64,000 nucleotides of DNA. It comes from Halothiobacillus sp045689735. Its GTDB lineage: Bacteria; Pseudomonadota; Gammaproteobacteria; Halothiobacillales; Halothiobacillaceae. The position numbers and the translations under genes are program-made. The DNA lies in contig NZ_CP142685.1 of NCBI RefSeq assembly GCF_045689735.1, positions 2,025,965 through 2,089,964 on the forward strand, in the 5' to 3' direction. Positions within the stretch are counted from its first letter, which is position 1. Each line of letters starts with the position of its first letter. Of the stretch, positions 1-8,203 are shown piece by piece. Below the pieces are notes generated by a model that had not been told where the DNA came from, did not search any database, and saw only the letters and a program-made list of their open reading frames with translations.

Positions 1-921
1 GGCCGATAACGGCGCAGTCGTCCCCGCCCCACCCCGCGTACTCAGCACCCCTTTGGCCAAATCCAGCCGCAGCTTGCGCGCCTCGGGTGCCAACGACAGC
101 GGCGCCGAATGCACAAATGCTGTGAGGTGACGCGGATCGAAAGTCACCGTAAATGGCTCCTTGTCGCCCGGTACGAATACGCCCGGCTGCTTGGCATCCG
201 GCCGCAGCGCCCGCAAGGTGACCGCCCGCTCGAACGAAGCGGCATCGACCGGATACGGGAATTGCACCGCAAAAATGACCGACTTTTTCAACGGATCCTG
301 CGGGTCTTGATAAAACGCCGCGCTCTGCAACGAGGCGGCCATCGGTTCCGTCGAAAAGGACCGATTCGTCTCGGCCAATCGCACCCCGGCTGCCGTCGCC
401 ACACCCGGCGTCAACGACAGCCGGATCCGCTGACCCACCGGCCAGTCTTTGGCCGGGGTAAACACCAGGGATTGATCCCCCTGCCACAGCCACTGACCCG
501 GCACGGGCGGATCGAGTGCGATCCCGGCGCTCGCCGGCTTATCCACCAAAGCGATCGGCGCCACCGAGGCCGAAAAATCCACCACCAAGGGGCTGACCTT
601 GATCGGATCCTGCGTGTAATCCGTCACCGCCGGCGGGGTCAGCGTCACCGCCACCTTGGGCGGCTCGATCGGTTTGGGGCGATGCTGATACCACTGATAA
701 CCCCACCACCCCCCGGCCGCCGTTGCCGCAACCAACAGCAACACCAGCAGCGCCCACAGCGGATGCCGCCGAGCCCCCTGGACACAGCCCTTCAACCAGC
801 GCGGCGGCTGCCAGGACAAAGCGCCAAACAACGCCACCCAGACCCGCCGCCACCCACTCCGGCGGGGCACCGATGGCGTGCTGGCAGATTCGGTCGAAGC
901 AGGGGGCAATTCCGTCGTCAT
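1..921 (-). CDS. Alpha-2-macroglobulin family protein, N-terminal part (runs off left edge)
   Basis: Only the first 307 codons are in the window; the frame is still open at base 1. The N-terminus is a short basic cytoplasmic stretch, then one hydrophobic helix (about residues 54-74), then a periplasmic region with short beta-rich segments such as WLWQGDQSLVFTPAKDWPVG, typical of the first macroglobulin domains of bacterial alpha-2-macroglobulins (COG2373). These large proteins are thought to trap proteases in the periplasm and usually sit beside pbpC, which would lie off the left edge. I chose the ATG at 921 because AAGG lies about 9 bases before it; an in-frame ATG at 930 has no spacing to that site. 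The thioester region cannot be seen. Confidence 0.8.
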   Translation of the reverse strand, partial: MTTELPPASTESASTPSVPRRSGWRRVWVALFGALSWQPPRWLKGCVQGARRHPLWALLVLLLVAATAAGGWWGYQWYQHRPKPIEPPKVAVTLTPPAVTDYTQDPIKVSPLVVDFSASVAPIALVDKPASAGIALDPPVPGQWLWQGDQSLVFTPAKDWPVGQRIRLSLTPGVATAAGVRLAETNRSFSTEPMAASLQSAAFYQDPQDPLKKSVIFAVQFPYPVDAASFERAVTLRALRPDAKQPGVFVPGDKEPFTVTFDPRHLTAFVHSAPLSLAPEARKLRLDLAKGVLSTRGGAGTTAPLSA

Positions 922-1257
922 ATGCGCCATCCTTGGTCAGCCGGAAAAATGACCGGTATCCCGCACATGATACCAGCCGGGCGCGGAATCCTTACGCCGG
1001 CAGACGATCCTTCCCTGCATTGCACCACCCTGCGTCATCGACACCCCGATGCCGCGCAAATCGCATCAATTTCATGCAAGCCCCTCACGGTGGCGCTCGA
1101 CCGACCCCGATTCCGCCTAAACACAGGGTGCTGGCACTAAAGTTGCTTGAGGCACACTGCGCTCCAACGGCGGAGCGTGTTCGACAACGGCGTCTGCGTT
1201 CTGGTGCGGCAACTCCCCGCTCACCAGCCAGGCGCGTTTTTTTTGGAGAAACTTTCG
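922..1257. other. Intergenic region with divergent promoters
   Basis: About 335 bases between the minus-strand alpha-2-macroglobulin start and the chemotaxis-like operon. Apart from the sigma-54-type promoter at 1132-1147 I see no convincing gene. Long open frames here are high-GC shadows: they have no ribosome binding site and arginine/histidine-rich translations. Confidence 0.5.
1132..1147 (+). promoter_or_regulatory. Sigma-54 (RpoN) -24/-12 promoter
   Basis: The sequence TGGCACTAAAGTTGCT matches the RpoN consensus TGGCAC-N5-TTGCW at every defined position, with exactly 10 bases between the invariant GG and GC. Transcription would start near 1158 and read into the kinase/CheY/CheX genes. 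An enhancer-binding activator would be needed; no site for one was recognised upstream. Confidence 0.75.
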
Positions 1258-1404
1258 ATGAACCGCAGGCCAGCCCTCAACGCGCGCCCGGTGGATCGGT
1301 GCGGCGCCTCAGCCCACCGACCCTGCCACGCCCCTTCGTCGAAAGCACGCATCAATCGACCGGGAACCAAATATAACACCATGTTTTCACGAGGTATCTC
1401 ATGA
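1258..1404 (+). CDS. Possible 48-residue leader ORF translationally coupled to the kinase
   Basis: The ATG follows GGAG by 8 bases, a better ribosome binding site than most genes here show. The frame stays open for 48 codons and ends in a TGA that overlaps the ATG of the downstream kinase (ATGA at 1401-1404). The peptide is basic, with no helix or known motif that I recognise. It lies in the presumed 5' leader of the sigma-54 transcript, so it could be a coupling or attenuation peptide, or simply a chance frame in GC-rich DNA. Confidence 0.3.
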   Translation: MNRRPALNARPVDRCGASAHRPCHAPSSKARINRPGTKYNTMFSRGIS

Positions 1405-3440
1405 ACATCATCCCGAAAAAATATCGGCAGATCGTTCTGGCCATTGCCGCATTTTTGCTCTTCGACCTCGGCGTGCTGGTGCTGAATTTCTACACCTCGT
1501 TTCAGATTTCTTCTGATGCCGTCGCCATCAATCTGGCCGGTCGCCAACGCATGCTCTCCCAGCGCATGACCAAATCCCTGGTCACCATTGATCTGCAAAC
1601 GATGCAGGGAAAACCGGATGACAACGCCCTCAAGGAGCTCCGCACCACGGTCGATTTATTTAACAGCACCCTTGATGCCTTCGCCCACGGCGGCACCGTG
1701 CTTGGGGGAAACAACCGTCCCGTGACGCTGCAACCGGTGCGTGCCGCCGGCCAGGCAATCCTGAGTCAGTCCGATACACTCTGGCAACCTTATCTGGATG
1801 CCATCCAGTCGGCCTTGTCGCACAGCCCCATCGACGCCACACAGCTCCATGCGGCGGTACAGATCGGTCTTGAGCGCAATGTGAAGTTATTGGGCCTGAT
1901 GAACGACCTGACCACGCAACTGGAACGCGAAGCCTCGGCCAAAGCGCAGCGCCTGCGCCTGATTCAAACGATTGGGATTGCCCTGGCTCTGCTCAACTTC
2001 GGCTTCATCCTGTTTCACTTTTTGCGGCAATTGCGCGAGAGCGATCAGATCATCGAAGCGGCACAACAGGAAACCCAGGAGATTCTTTCCACCGTCAAAG
2101 AGGGGCTGTTTCTGCTGGGGCCCGACTTGCGGATCGGCAACCAAGTTTCCGCCTCGCTACCGAGTATTTTGGGGGATAAGGCTCAGCCCGGCGCGCCGTT
2201 GCTCACCGTGCTGGAAAACCGGCTCAACCCCGAGGTACTCCAGGCAACCCGAGATTACATCGAGCTGCTGTTTGGCGAGCGCGTCAAGGAAAACTTGATG
2301 CGCGATCTCAACCCGATCAATCTCGTGGCCATCCAGGATGGGCAGGGGCGCGGAGCGACCGACACACGCTATTTGAGCGTGCAATTCAATCGGGTACTGG
2401 TGCAAGGGAAAATCTCGCATCTGCTCGTGACCGTACAAGAGGTCAGCGAACAGATTCGCCTGCAACAGGAACTGGAAGCCGTCACTTCACGCACCCACGG
2501 CGAAGTCGAGGCGTTGCTCAAATTACTCAGCATCGACAACGCCAGCCTGATGCACTACCTCGATCAGGCACAACAAACGCTGGAAGAAATCAACGGGCAA
2601 CTGCAATCCAGCCAAACCAGCACGCAAAACCACTTGCTGCTGATCAACGGGATTTTCCGGCGCGTGCATGGCTTGAAAGGTGATGCCGCCATGCTGGGGC
2701 TGGATATTTTCGAACAAATGGCCGGGGAGTTCGAAGCGGTGTTGCGCCAGTTGCGTGAACAGCCCCGGATCGAAGGGCACGATCTGGTCAGCATTCCGCT
2801 CAAAATCGATGCCTTTCTGGAGCGCCTGCACTCGGTTCGGGATCTCGTGCTGCGCATGAACCACAACGCGGCAGACAGCCGCTCCGTCACGGCGCATGCC
2901 AAACACCTCGACCAACTCGCCCAACGCATCGCACGCGATCAAGGCAAATTGTTGACGCTGCAGACCGATTTGGCGCTGCTGGAACAGCTCCCCGAGAAAA
3001 CCCAGACCACCCTCAATGCCATCGCCGTGCAATTGCTGCGCAACGCGGCCACCCACGGCATTGAGCCGCCCGATGAACGCATCGGGCGCGCTAAAAATGA
3101 GGCGGGCACGATCGAGATCAGCCTGCTTCGCCCGGCAGACGACGAATTCGCCCTGAAAGTGCGCGACGATGGCCGCGGCATCGATCCGGAGCAGATTCGC
3201 GACAAGCTCATCCGCAGCGGCCGGTATACGCCGGAACAAGTCGCGCAATGGGATCAGCGCCAGATCGTCATGCAAATTTTCGAGCCCGGTTTTTCGACCC
3301 TCGATCACGCCAACCGCGACGCCGGGCATGGGGTGGGGCTGGATGTGGTCAAAGAACAGGTCGCCAACCTAGGGGGGCGGCTGCGCATCAGCTCGGTACC
3401 GCACAAAAATACCGAATTCTTGATCCGGTTCACGGTGTAA
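1401..3440 (+). CDS. Membrane sensor kinase: PilJ_N sensor, PAS-like, HPt and CheA-like ATPase
   Basis: This 679-residue hybrid reads as: TM helix about 10-31, a PilJ-type N-terminal sensor domain (AINLAGRQRMLSQRMTKSL at 42-60, the hallmark of type IV pilus/nitrate-type sensors), second TM about 189-208, a PAS-like stretch about 225-350, an HPt helix bundle with probable phosphorylated His423 (RVHGLKGDAA), and a GHKL ATPase with N box LLRNAATHGIE (545-555), DDGRGID (589-595) and GHGVGLDVV (642-650). Unlike classical CheA there is no C-terminal CheW-like domain, and the sensor is fused to the kinase, so no separate receptor is required. It precedes CheY- and CheX-like genes, probably its phosphoacceptor and phosphatase. 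Confidence 0.85.
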   Translation: MNIIPKKYRQIVLAIAAFLLFDLGVLVLNFYTSFQISSDAVAINLAGRQRMLSQRMTKSLVTIDLQTMQGKPDDNALKELRTTVDLFNSTLDAFAHGGTVLGGNNRPVTLQPVRAAGQAILSQSDTLWQPYLDAIQSALSHSPIDATQLHAAVQIGLERNVKLLGLMNDLTTQLEREASAKAQRLRLIQTIGIALALLNFGFILFHFLRQLRESDQIIEAAQQETQEILSTVKEGLFLLGPDLRIGNQVSASLPSILGDKAQPGAPLLTVLENRLNPEVLQATRDYIELLFGERVKENLMRDLNPINLVAIQDGQGRGATDTRYLSVQFNRVLVQGKISHLLVTVQEVSEQIRLQQELEAVTSRTHGEVEALLKLLSIDNASLMHYLDQAQQTLEEINGQLQSSQTSTQNHLLLINGIFRRVHGLKGDAAMLGLDIFEQMAGEFEAVLRQLREQPRIEGHDLVSIPLKIDAFLERLHSVRDLVLRMNHNAADSRSVTAHAKHLDQLAQRIARDQGKLLTLQTDLALLEQLPEKTQTTLNAIAVQLLRNAATHGIEPPDERIGRAKNEAGTIEISLLRPADDEFALKVRDDGRGIDPEQIRDKLIRSGRYTPEQVAQWDQRQIVMQIFEPGFSTLDHANRDAGHGVGLDVVKEQVANLGGRLRISSVPHKNTEFLIRFTV

Positions 3441-3443
3441 GCC

Positions 3444-3821
3444 ATGAATGCACCCCAGCTTCGCCTCCTGATCGTCGATGACTCCAACATCATTCGCAGC
3501 CGGATTGCGCGCATCGTTGGCAACGCCTGGCCGGGGATGCAAATCATCGGTCTGGCACGCAATGGGGTGCAGGCAGTCACCCTGTGCCACCAGCATTACC
3601 CCGATGTGGTCACGCTGGATCTCACCATGCCCGAGATGGATGGCATCCAGTGCGTCAAGGAGCTGATCGGAATCCGACCAGACATTCGCATCCTCGTGGT
3701 GTCTGCCCTCAGCGACAAGGCCACAGCGTTGCAGGCCATCAAAAACGGCGCCAACGGGTTTTTATACAAACCGTTCACCGACGAACAATTGCTGGATGCA
3801 CTGAGGGAGTTAATGGCATGA
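3444..3821 (+). CDS. CheY-like single-domain response regulator
   Basis: A 125-residue stand-alone receiver. The acidic pocket is Asp12/Asp13, the phosphoacceptor is Asp59 (VTLDLTMPEMDG), the switch residue lies in VVSALS, and Lys109 is in LYKPF. There is no output domain, so it must act by protein contact. It starts 3 bases after the kinase stop and overlaps the next gene by ATGA, so the three are almost certainly one translationally coupled operon. It is the likely target of the upstream HPt kinase. Confidence 0.9.
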   Translation: MNAPQLRLLIVDDSNIIRSRIARIVGNAWPGMQIIGLARNGVQAVTLCHQHYPDVVTLDLTMPEMDGIQCVKELIGIRPDIRILVVSALSDKATALQAIKNGANGFLYKPFTDEQLLDALRELMA

Positions 3822-4282
3822 GCGCATTAAAACACCACCTGGACGAACAGGACCTGCGCGTTTTCATCGATGCGCTCACCCACTACTTCCAACACCTGAC
3901 CCAGGAGTTCGCCGATGTGTTGCCGTCGTATCTGTCCCTGCACGAAATCCCCATTCAGGAATACACCGGGCTGATCGCCATCAGCGGGCAATACCAGGGG
4001 CAGGTCTATTTTTCAGCCCCCAGCGCCCTGCTGCGCCATCTGCTGCTGGCACAGGGAGAAACCGTGCTCACCGAAAGCAATCTCCTCGATCAGGTCGGCG
4101 AAATTGCCAATACTCTGGCCGGTAACGCCCGCAGCTATTTTGGCGAACGCTTCACCATTTCCACCCCACGGGCGCAGCGCGGTGAGCCCGAAACGGCCAT
4201 TGCCTCACGCCCTTATGTCATTCCCCTGAGCTGGAAAAAGTACAAGGCATTGCTCGTGGTGGATATTCGCACCGCCCAATGA
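3818..4282 (+). CDS. CheX-family CheY-P phosphatase
   Basis: A 154-residue protein with the CheC/CheX/FliY phosphatase signature ExxN (Glu95-Ile-Ala-Asn98 in QVGEIANTLAGNARSYF). In this family the Glu/Asn pair positions water for hydrolysis of CheY phosphoaspartate. One ExxN helix is visible, as in CheX rather than two-site CheC. Its start ATG overlaps the CheY stop. Together with the two preceding genes it forms a complete phosphorelay: sensor kinase, receiver and signal terminator. The physiological output is not shown by this window. Confidence 0.8.
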   Translation: MSALKHHLDEQDLRVFIDALTHYFQHLTQEFADVLPSYLSLHEIPIQEYTGLIAISGQYQGQVYFSAPSALLRHLLLAQGETVLTESNLLDQVGEIANTLAGNARSYFGERFTISTPRAQRGEPETAIASRPYVIPLSWKKYKALLVVDIRTAQ

Positions 4283-4323
4283 CGCCAACCCGTGACACCG
4301 ATCGGCTCGTGAGCGGGCGCAGC

Positions 4324-5118
4324 TCAGAACTCCCGCTCCAGCATGCCCCAGGTTGACCAGTGCGTTTGCGACACCCCTTGTTGCCGCCCAGCCTGTTCAC
4401 CGATCGCGATCAACCAGCGAGGCGACGCATGATAGGCCACTTGCGGCATGACATAGCCCTCCACGCCGCGCTGTCCATCAGGCATCACCCACTGGTTATC
4501 CCCCTCGACTTCAAGCTGCACCGCATACACCCCATGAATGGCTCGGCCAAGGCTGGTATTGAAAAACCAGCCATTGGTCACCCCATGCCCGACTTGCTGT
4601 GTATACCCCGCCTCACCTTGCGTAAACCAGGGATACCACAGTTGTGCCCACATGATTTGGGGGGAGACCGAATTGCCCTCGCCCCCCAATGACTGCGGAG
4701 AATACTGCCCCTCTAACTCAACTGTGACCAGGGTGGCCGTCCCCTGGGATGGCTGGCATTCATGCAAAAGCCCAAACTTCAAACCGGCCGCCGTCGGCCC
4801 CCATGCACCCGCCCGCCGACCCAAAGGAAAATCAGCGTTATATTCGGGCAAATCCAGCTCCAAACCGAGCCGGTCACTTAACCGGCCTTCGATCTCCGGC
4901 GCCAGAGTCAGCGTGCTCGGATTGTCTCGACTGGCTTGCGCGTAGAGATACCCGGAATTTTCCAACCAAGGCTCTTCAATCCCGATTGCCTTGGTCACGA
5001 AATCATCCACATCACACCGCCAATCTTGCGCGCTGAATGCCTGTGGCGACCCAAAGCCCATCCCGGCAAAGAAAATAACCACCAACCAAGCACGCAGTCC
5101 CAAACCCAGAACACGCAT
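4324..5118 (-). CDS. Secreted protein, probable outer-membrane beta-barrel
   Basis: The 264-residue product starts with a signal peptide (hydrophobic core about 8-24, likely cleavage after AFSA near 30). The rest alternates short amphipathic strands rich in Trp, Tyr and Gly, and the chain ends in Phe (LEREF), the usual C-terminal signature for BAM insertion. I do not recognise the family with certainty; it resembles the small transporter-like barrels of phenol-degradation MetA type. It stands alone, convergent with the CheX gene 41 bases away. A promoter candidate lies at 5154-5182. Confidence 0.6.
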   Translation of the reverse strand: MRVLGLGLRAWLVVIFFAGMGFGSPQAFSAQDWRCDVDDFVTKAIGIEEPWLENSGYLYAQASRDNPSTLTLAPEIEGRLSDRLGLELDLPEYNADFPLGRRAGAWGPTAAGLKFGLLHECQPSQGTATLVTVELEGQYSPQSLGGEGNSVSPQIMWAQLWYPWFTQGEAGYTQQVGHGVTNGWFFNTSLGRAIHGVYAVQLEVEGDNQWVMPDGQRGVEGYVMPQVAYHASPRWLIAIGEQAGRQQGVSQTHWSTWGMLEREF

Positions 5119-5153
5119 ATTGCCTACACAAGAAATAACGCAAACAGGAATTA

Positions 5154-5182
5154 ATCCTATTTACATATCAAGTGAATTGCAA
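5154..5182 (-). promoter_or_regulatory. Candidate sigma-70 promoter for the beta-barrel gene
   Basis: Reading on the minus strand, TTGCAA (5182-5177) is followed after 17 bases by TAGGAT (5159-5154), giving 4/6 matches in each element and ideal spacing. It lies about 35 bases upstream of the gene start in a locally AT-rich stretch. Confidence 0.4.
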
Positions 5183-5205
5183 GCACAGCGAATCGATGGG
5201 CCTGG

Positions 5206-5559
5206 TCAGGATTTCGCCCCGACCAGTCGCTGCAAGTCCTCCGCCATATGCAGATAGACGATGAGAAACTCGAACAGCATGCGCCAGAAAAGCTCCATCA
5301 AGACAAACGCGGCGATCGCCGCGAGAAGGAGCGCCAGGCGAAGCCGTGGACTCAGAAATTGCTGCTGCCAGTGCCCCAGTTCCGCCGCCCCGGTTCGAAG
5401 CAGCGGGTATCTTGCCCGGCTCCAGCGCCAAAACCAGAACGCAAATCCCGGCATCACGACCGCGCCGAGCCAGTAGAAGCCGATCAATACCTCAGAGCTG
5501 ATCAGCGTCCGGAAGCGGACAAAATCCCACAGGCTCGACCAAACGCCCACCAGGGTCAA
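5206..5559 (-). CDS. Small membrane protein, DUF4282-like
   Basis: A 117-residue protein beginning with LWDFVRFRTLISSEVL, which resembles the opening of DUF4282 proteins, followed by two hydrophobic helices (about 21-43 and 76-100). Function is unknown for the family. It starts 2 bases after the stop of the upstream inositol-phosphatase-family gene and is likely co-transcribed with it. Confidence 0.6.
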   Translation of the reverse strand: MTLVGVWSSLWDFVRFRTLISSEVLIGFYWLGAVVMPGFAFWFWRWSRARYPLLRTGAAELGHWQQQFLSPRLRLALLLAAIAAFVLMELFWRMLFEFLIVYLHMAEDLQRLVGAKS

Positions 5560-5561
5560 TC

Positions 5562-6338
5562 TCAGCGGGCGAAGCCGAGTCGCTGACGGGCTTCGGCGTG
5601 CAGCGCGGGGGTCGCGGCGGCGCAGACGGTGGTGGTTTCCAGCCCGACCGGCGCACCGGAAAGATCGGTAAACACGCCACCGGCCTCGCGCACGATGACC
5701 GAAAGCGCGGCGATGTCGAGCACATTGACATCCGATTCGATCACGAGATCGATCGCGCCGCGGGCGAGCAGATGGTAGTGATAGAAATCCCCATAACCGC
5801 GCGTGCGGTTCACTTCGCGCACCAGACTCGCCAGCCCCATCCAGCCCGTGGGGTTCCCCGCCAGCGTTTTGAGGTTGCCGACCGACAGCGTGGCGGCGCT
5901 CATCTGTTCGATGCGGCTGACGCGCGCCTGTTTATCCATCCAGAAGGCGCCCGCCCCCTGCTCGGCGTAGGCGTATTCGCCAAACACGGGCGCGCTGGAG
6001 ACCCCCAGGATCAGCTCGTTGCCGCGCATCAGCGCGATTTGCGTTGAGAAAAACGGATATTCGCGCACAAAACTTTTGGTGCCATCGATCGGATCGACCA
6101 ACCAGGTGTATTCGGCGTCCGGGCGGGTTTTGCCGGTTTCTTCGCCGTAAAAGCCATGGTCGGGAAACGCGGCCATGATGACGGCCTTGATCGCTTCTTC
6201 GGTTTCCACATCTGCCACGGTCACCGGGGTGGCATCCGCCTTGATGGTGACCGCAATGTTTTGTTGCCAGTATTTACGCACGACGGCTTCCCCGGCACGG
6301 GCGGCCGCCAACGCGGCTTGAAGAAATGGACTTGCCAT
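5562..6338 (-). CDS. Inositol-monophosphatase-family enzyme, probably histidinol-phosphatase-like
   Basis: The 258-residue protein has the family metal-binding motifs in order: GEETG (about 70-74), WLVDPIDGTKSF (about 84-95) and DVNVLDIAAL (about 206-215). These bind the Mg ions that hydrolyse sugar-type phosphates. Sequence in the middle (SFVREYPFFSTQIAL) resembles the HisN/histidinol-phosphatase branch more than SuhB, but that choice is not secure. AGGAG lies 6 bases before the ATG. It lies between purD and the DUF4282-like gene on the same strand; its 31-base gap to purD suggests an operon. Confidence 0.75.
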   Translation of the reverse strand: MASPFLQAALAAARAGEAVVRKYWQQNIAVTIKADATPVTVADVETEEAIKAVIMAAFPDHGFYGEETGKTRPDAEYTWLVDPIDGTKSFVREYPFFSTQIALMRGNELILGVSSAPVFGEYAYAEQGAGAFWMDKQARVSRIEQMSAATLSVGNLKTLAGNPTGWMGLASLVREVNRTRGYGDFYHYHLLARGAIDLVIESDVNVLDIAALSVIVREAGGVFTDLSGAPVGLETTTVCAAATPALHAEARQRLGFAR

Positions 6339-6369
6339 GAATGGCTCCTAATGTATATAAATCAATCGG

Positions 6370-7653
6370 TTATTTTTTCTGTTCGCGGGCGACGGCGCGC
6401 CAGCCAATGTCCCGGCGATAAAAGCCGCCGTCGAACTGGATGGCGGCCACGCCCGCATAAGCCGCCTGCTGCGCGGCGGCCACGGTATCGCCGAGCGCGG
6501 TGACGCACAGCACGCGCCCGCCCGCCGTCACCACAGCATCCCCCGCCTGCCGCGTGCCCGCATGGAACGCCTTCACGCCCGTCGGCACCGCCGTCAGGCC
6601 GTGAATGACATCACCCGTTCGCACCTCGGCGGGATAGCCCGCGGCGGCCATCACCACGCCCACCGCCGGTTGCGGGTTCCACTGCGCCTGCACGCCATCG
6701 AGCGCACCGGCTACCGCAGCTTCGAGCAGATCCACCAGATCCGAATCCAGCCGCCGCATGATCGGCTGGGTTTCCGGGTCGCCAAACCGGCAGTTGAACT
6801 CCAGCACCCGGGCGGAGCCCGCCTCGTCGATCATCAGCCCGGCATAGAGAAACCCGGTGTACGGCAGCCCATCGAGCGCCATCCCACGCACGGTCGGTTC
6901 GATGATGCTGCGCATCACGGCCTCGGCGATCGCCGGCGTCACCACCGGCGCCGGGGAATAGGCGCCCATGCCGCCCGTGTTCGGCCCCTGATCGCCGTCA
7001 TCGCGCGCCTTGTGATCCTGGCTCGTAGCCATCGGCAGAATGTGGTGGCCATCGACCATCACGATAAAGCTGGCCTCTTCACCGGCGAGGAAATCTTCGA
7101 TCACCACGCGCGCGCCCGCCGCGCCGAACTGGCCGCCGAGCATATCGGTGATGGCCGCCTCGGCCTCGGCCACGGTCTGCGCCACGATCACACCTTTGCC
7201 CGCCGCCAGCCCGTCGGCCTTGACCACGATCGGCGCGCCATGCTGTCGCACATAGGCGAGCGCGGGCGCAGTTTCGGTAAACACCCGATAGCTCGCAGTC
7301 GGAATCCGGTGGCGCGCCAGAAAATCCTTCGCAAAGGCTTTTGAGCCTTCGAGCTGTGCCGCCGCGCGGGTCGGGCCGAAAATTTTGAGCCCTGCGTCGC
7401 GGAAGGTATCCACCACCCCGGCCACCAAGGGCGCCTCGGGGCCGACCACGGTGAGATCGATGCCGGTTTGCCCGGCAAAGGCGAGCAGACCGGCGATGTC
7501 GGTGGCGGCAACCGGTACATTTTCGCACTTGGCCTCTGTCGCCGTGCCCGGATTACCGGGCGCGACAAACACCCGGCTGACCCGCGGCGATTGCGCCAAT
7601 TTCCAGGCCAGCGCATGTTCGCGCCCGCCGCCCCCGATGACCAATACCTTCAT
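6370..7653 (-). CDS. purD: Phosphoribosylamine-glycine ligase
   Basis: PurD joins glycine to 5-phosphoribosylamine with ATP, the second step of purine synthesis. The 427-residue length is normal. The protein opens with KVLVIGGGGREHALAWKL, the PurD signature, and contains the ATP-grasp core (VKADGLAAGKGVIVA) and the C-terminal metal site segment LEFNCRFGDPETQ. The ATG at 7653 is preferred because GAGG lies 5 bases upstream; a GTG two codons earlier overlaps that site. It is transcribed divergently from trmL. Confidence 0.95.
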   Translation of the reverse strand: MKVLVIGGGGREHALAWKLAQSPRVSRVFVAPGNPGTATEAKCENVPVAATDIAGLLAFAGQTGIDLTVVGPEAPLVAGVVDTFRDAGLKIFGPTRAAAQLEGSKAFAKDFLARHRIPTASYRVFTETAPALAYVRQHGAPIVVKADGLAAGKGVIVAQTVAEAEAAITDMLGGQFGAAGARVVIEDFLAGEEASFIVMVDGHHILPMATSQDHKARDDGDQGPNTGGMGAYSPAPVVTPAIAEAVMRSIIEPTVRGMALDGLPYTGFLYAGLMIDEAGSARVLEFNCRFGDPETQPIMRRLDSDLVDLLEAAVAGALDGVQAQWNPQPAVGVVMAAAGYPAEVRTGDVIHGLTAVPTGVKAFHAGTRQAGDAVVTAGGRVLCVTALGDTVAAAQQAAYAGVAAIQFDGGFYRRDIGWRAVAREQKK

Positions 7654-7735
7654 ACCCACCTCAAATCACGCGAAAATTCATGCCGCGCAGTGTGCCACAA
7701 ACCAGCCGCTGGCCGCGCCCGGCTATACTGCGTCG

Positions 7736-8203
7736 ATGATCGATATCGTGCTTTTCGAACCAGAAATCCCGCCCAATACCGGCAACATTATCCGCCTGTG
7801 CGCCAACACGGGCGCGCGGCTGCATCTGGTCGAACCGCTCGGCTTTGCGATGGAGGAAAAGGCGCTGCGCCGCGCGGGGCTGGACTATCACGAATTCGCC
7901 GAGGTCCACATTCACCCCGACTGGGTCGCCGCCCGGGCGCACTTTGCCGGACGGCGCTGGTTTGCCCTGACTACCAAGGGTGAGACTGGCTTTTTCGACA
8001 CCGCGTTCGCCGCCGGGGATGTGCTGGTGTTCGGTCCGGAAAGCCGAGGACTGCCCGCCGCCCTGCTGCAGGAATGCCCAGCCGACCGGCGCCTGCGGCT
8101 GCCGATGCGCGGCCATTCCCGCAGCCTGAATCTCTCGAACACCGTGGCGATCGCCGTGTATGAAGTGTGGCGGCAACTCGACTTTGCGGGCGCCGCGCGA
8201 TGA
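7736..8203 (+). CDS. trmL: tRNA (cytidine/uridine-34 2'-O)-methyltransferase
   Basis: A 155-residue SPOUT methyltransferase that methylates the wobble ribose of tRNA-Leu isoacceptors. Family motifs are clear: EPEIPPNTGNIIRLCANTGA near the start (motif 1), LVFGPESRGLP (motif 2) and LPMRGHSRSLNLSNTVAIA (motif 3, the trefoil-knot SAM site). Its stop overlaps the start of trmO (ATGA), giving a two-gene tRNA modification operon divergent from purD. Confidence 0.93.
   Translation: MIDIVLFEPEIPPNTGNIIRLCANTGARLHLVEPLGFAMEEKALRRAGLDYHEFAEVHIHPDWVAARAHFAGRRWFALTTKGETGFFDTAFAAGDVLVFGPESRGLPAALLQECPADRRLRLPMRGHSRSLNLSNTVAIAVYEVWRQLDFAGAAR

Noticed and set aside
109..1140. Long plus-strand open frame opposite the alpha-2-macroglobulin gene
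   Set aside because: Translation is Arg/His/Pro-rich with no motif; the opposite strand encodes a recognisable protein.
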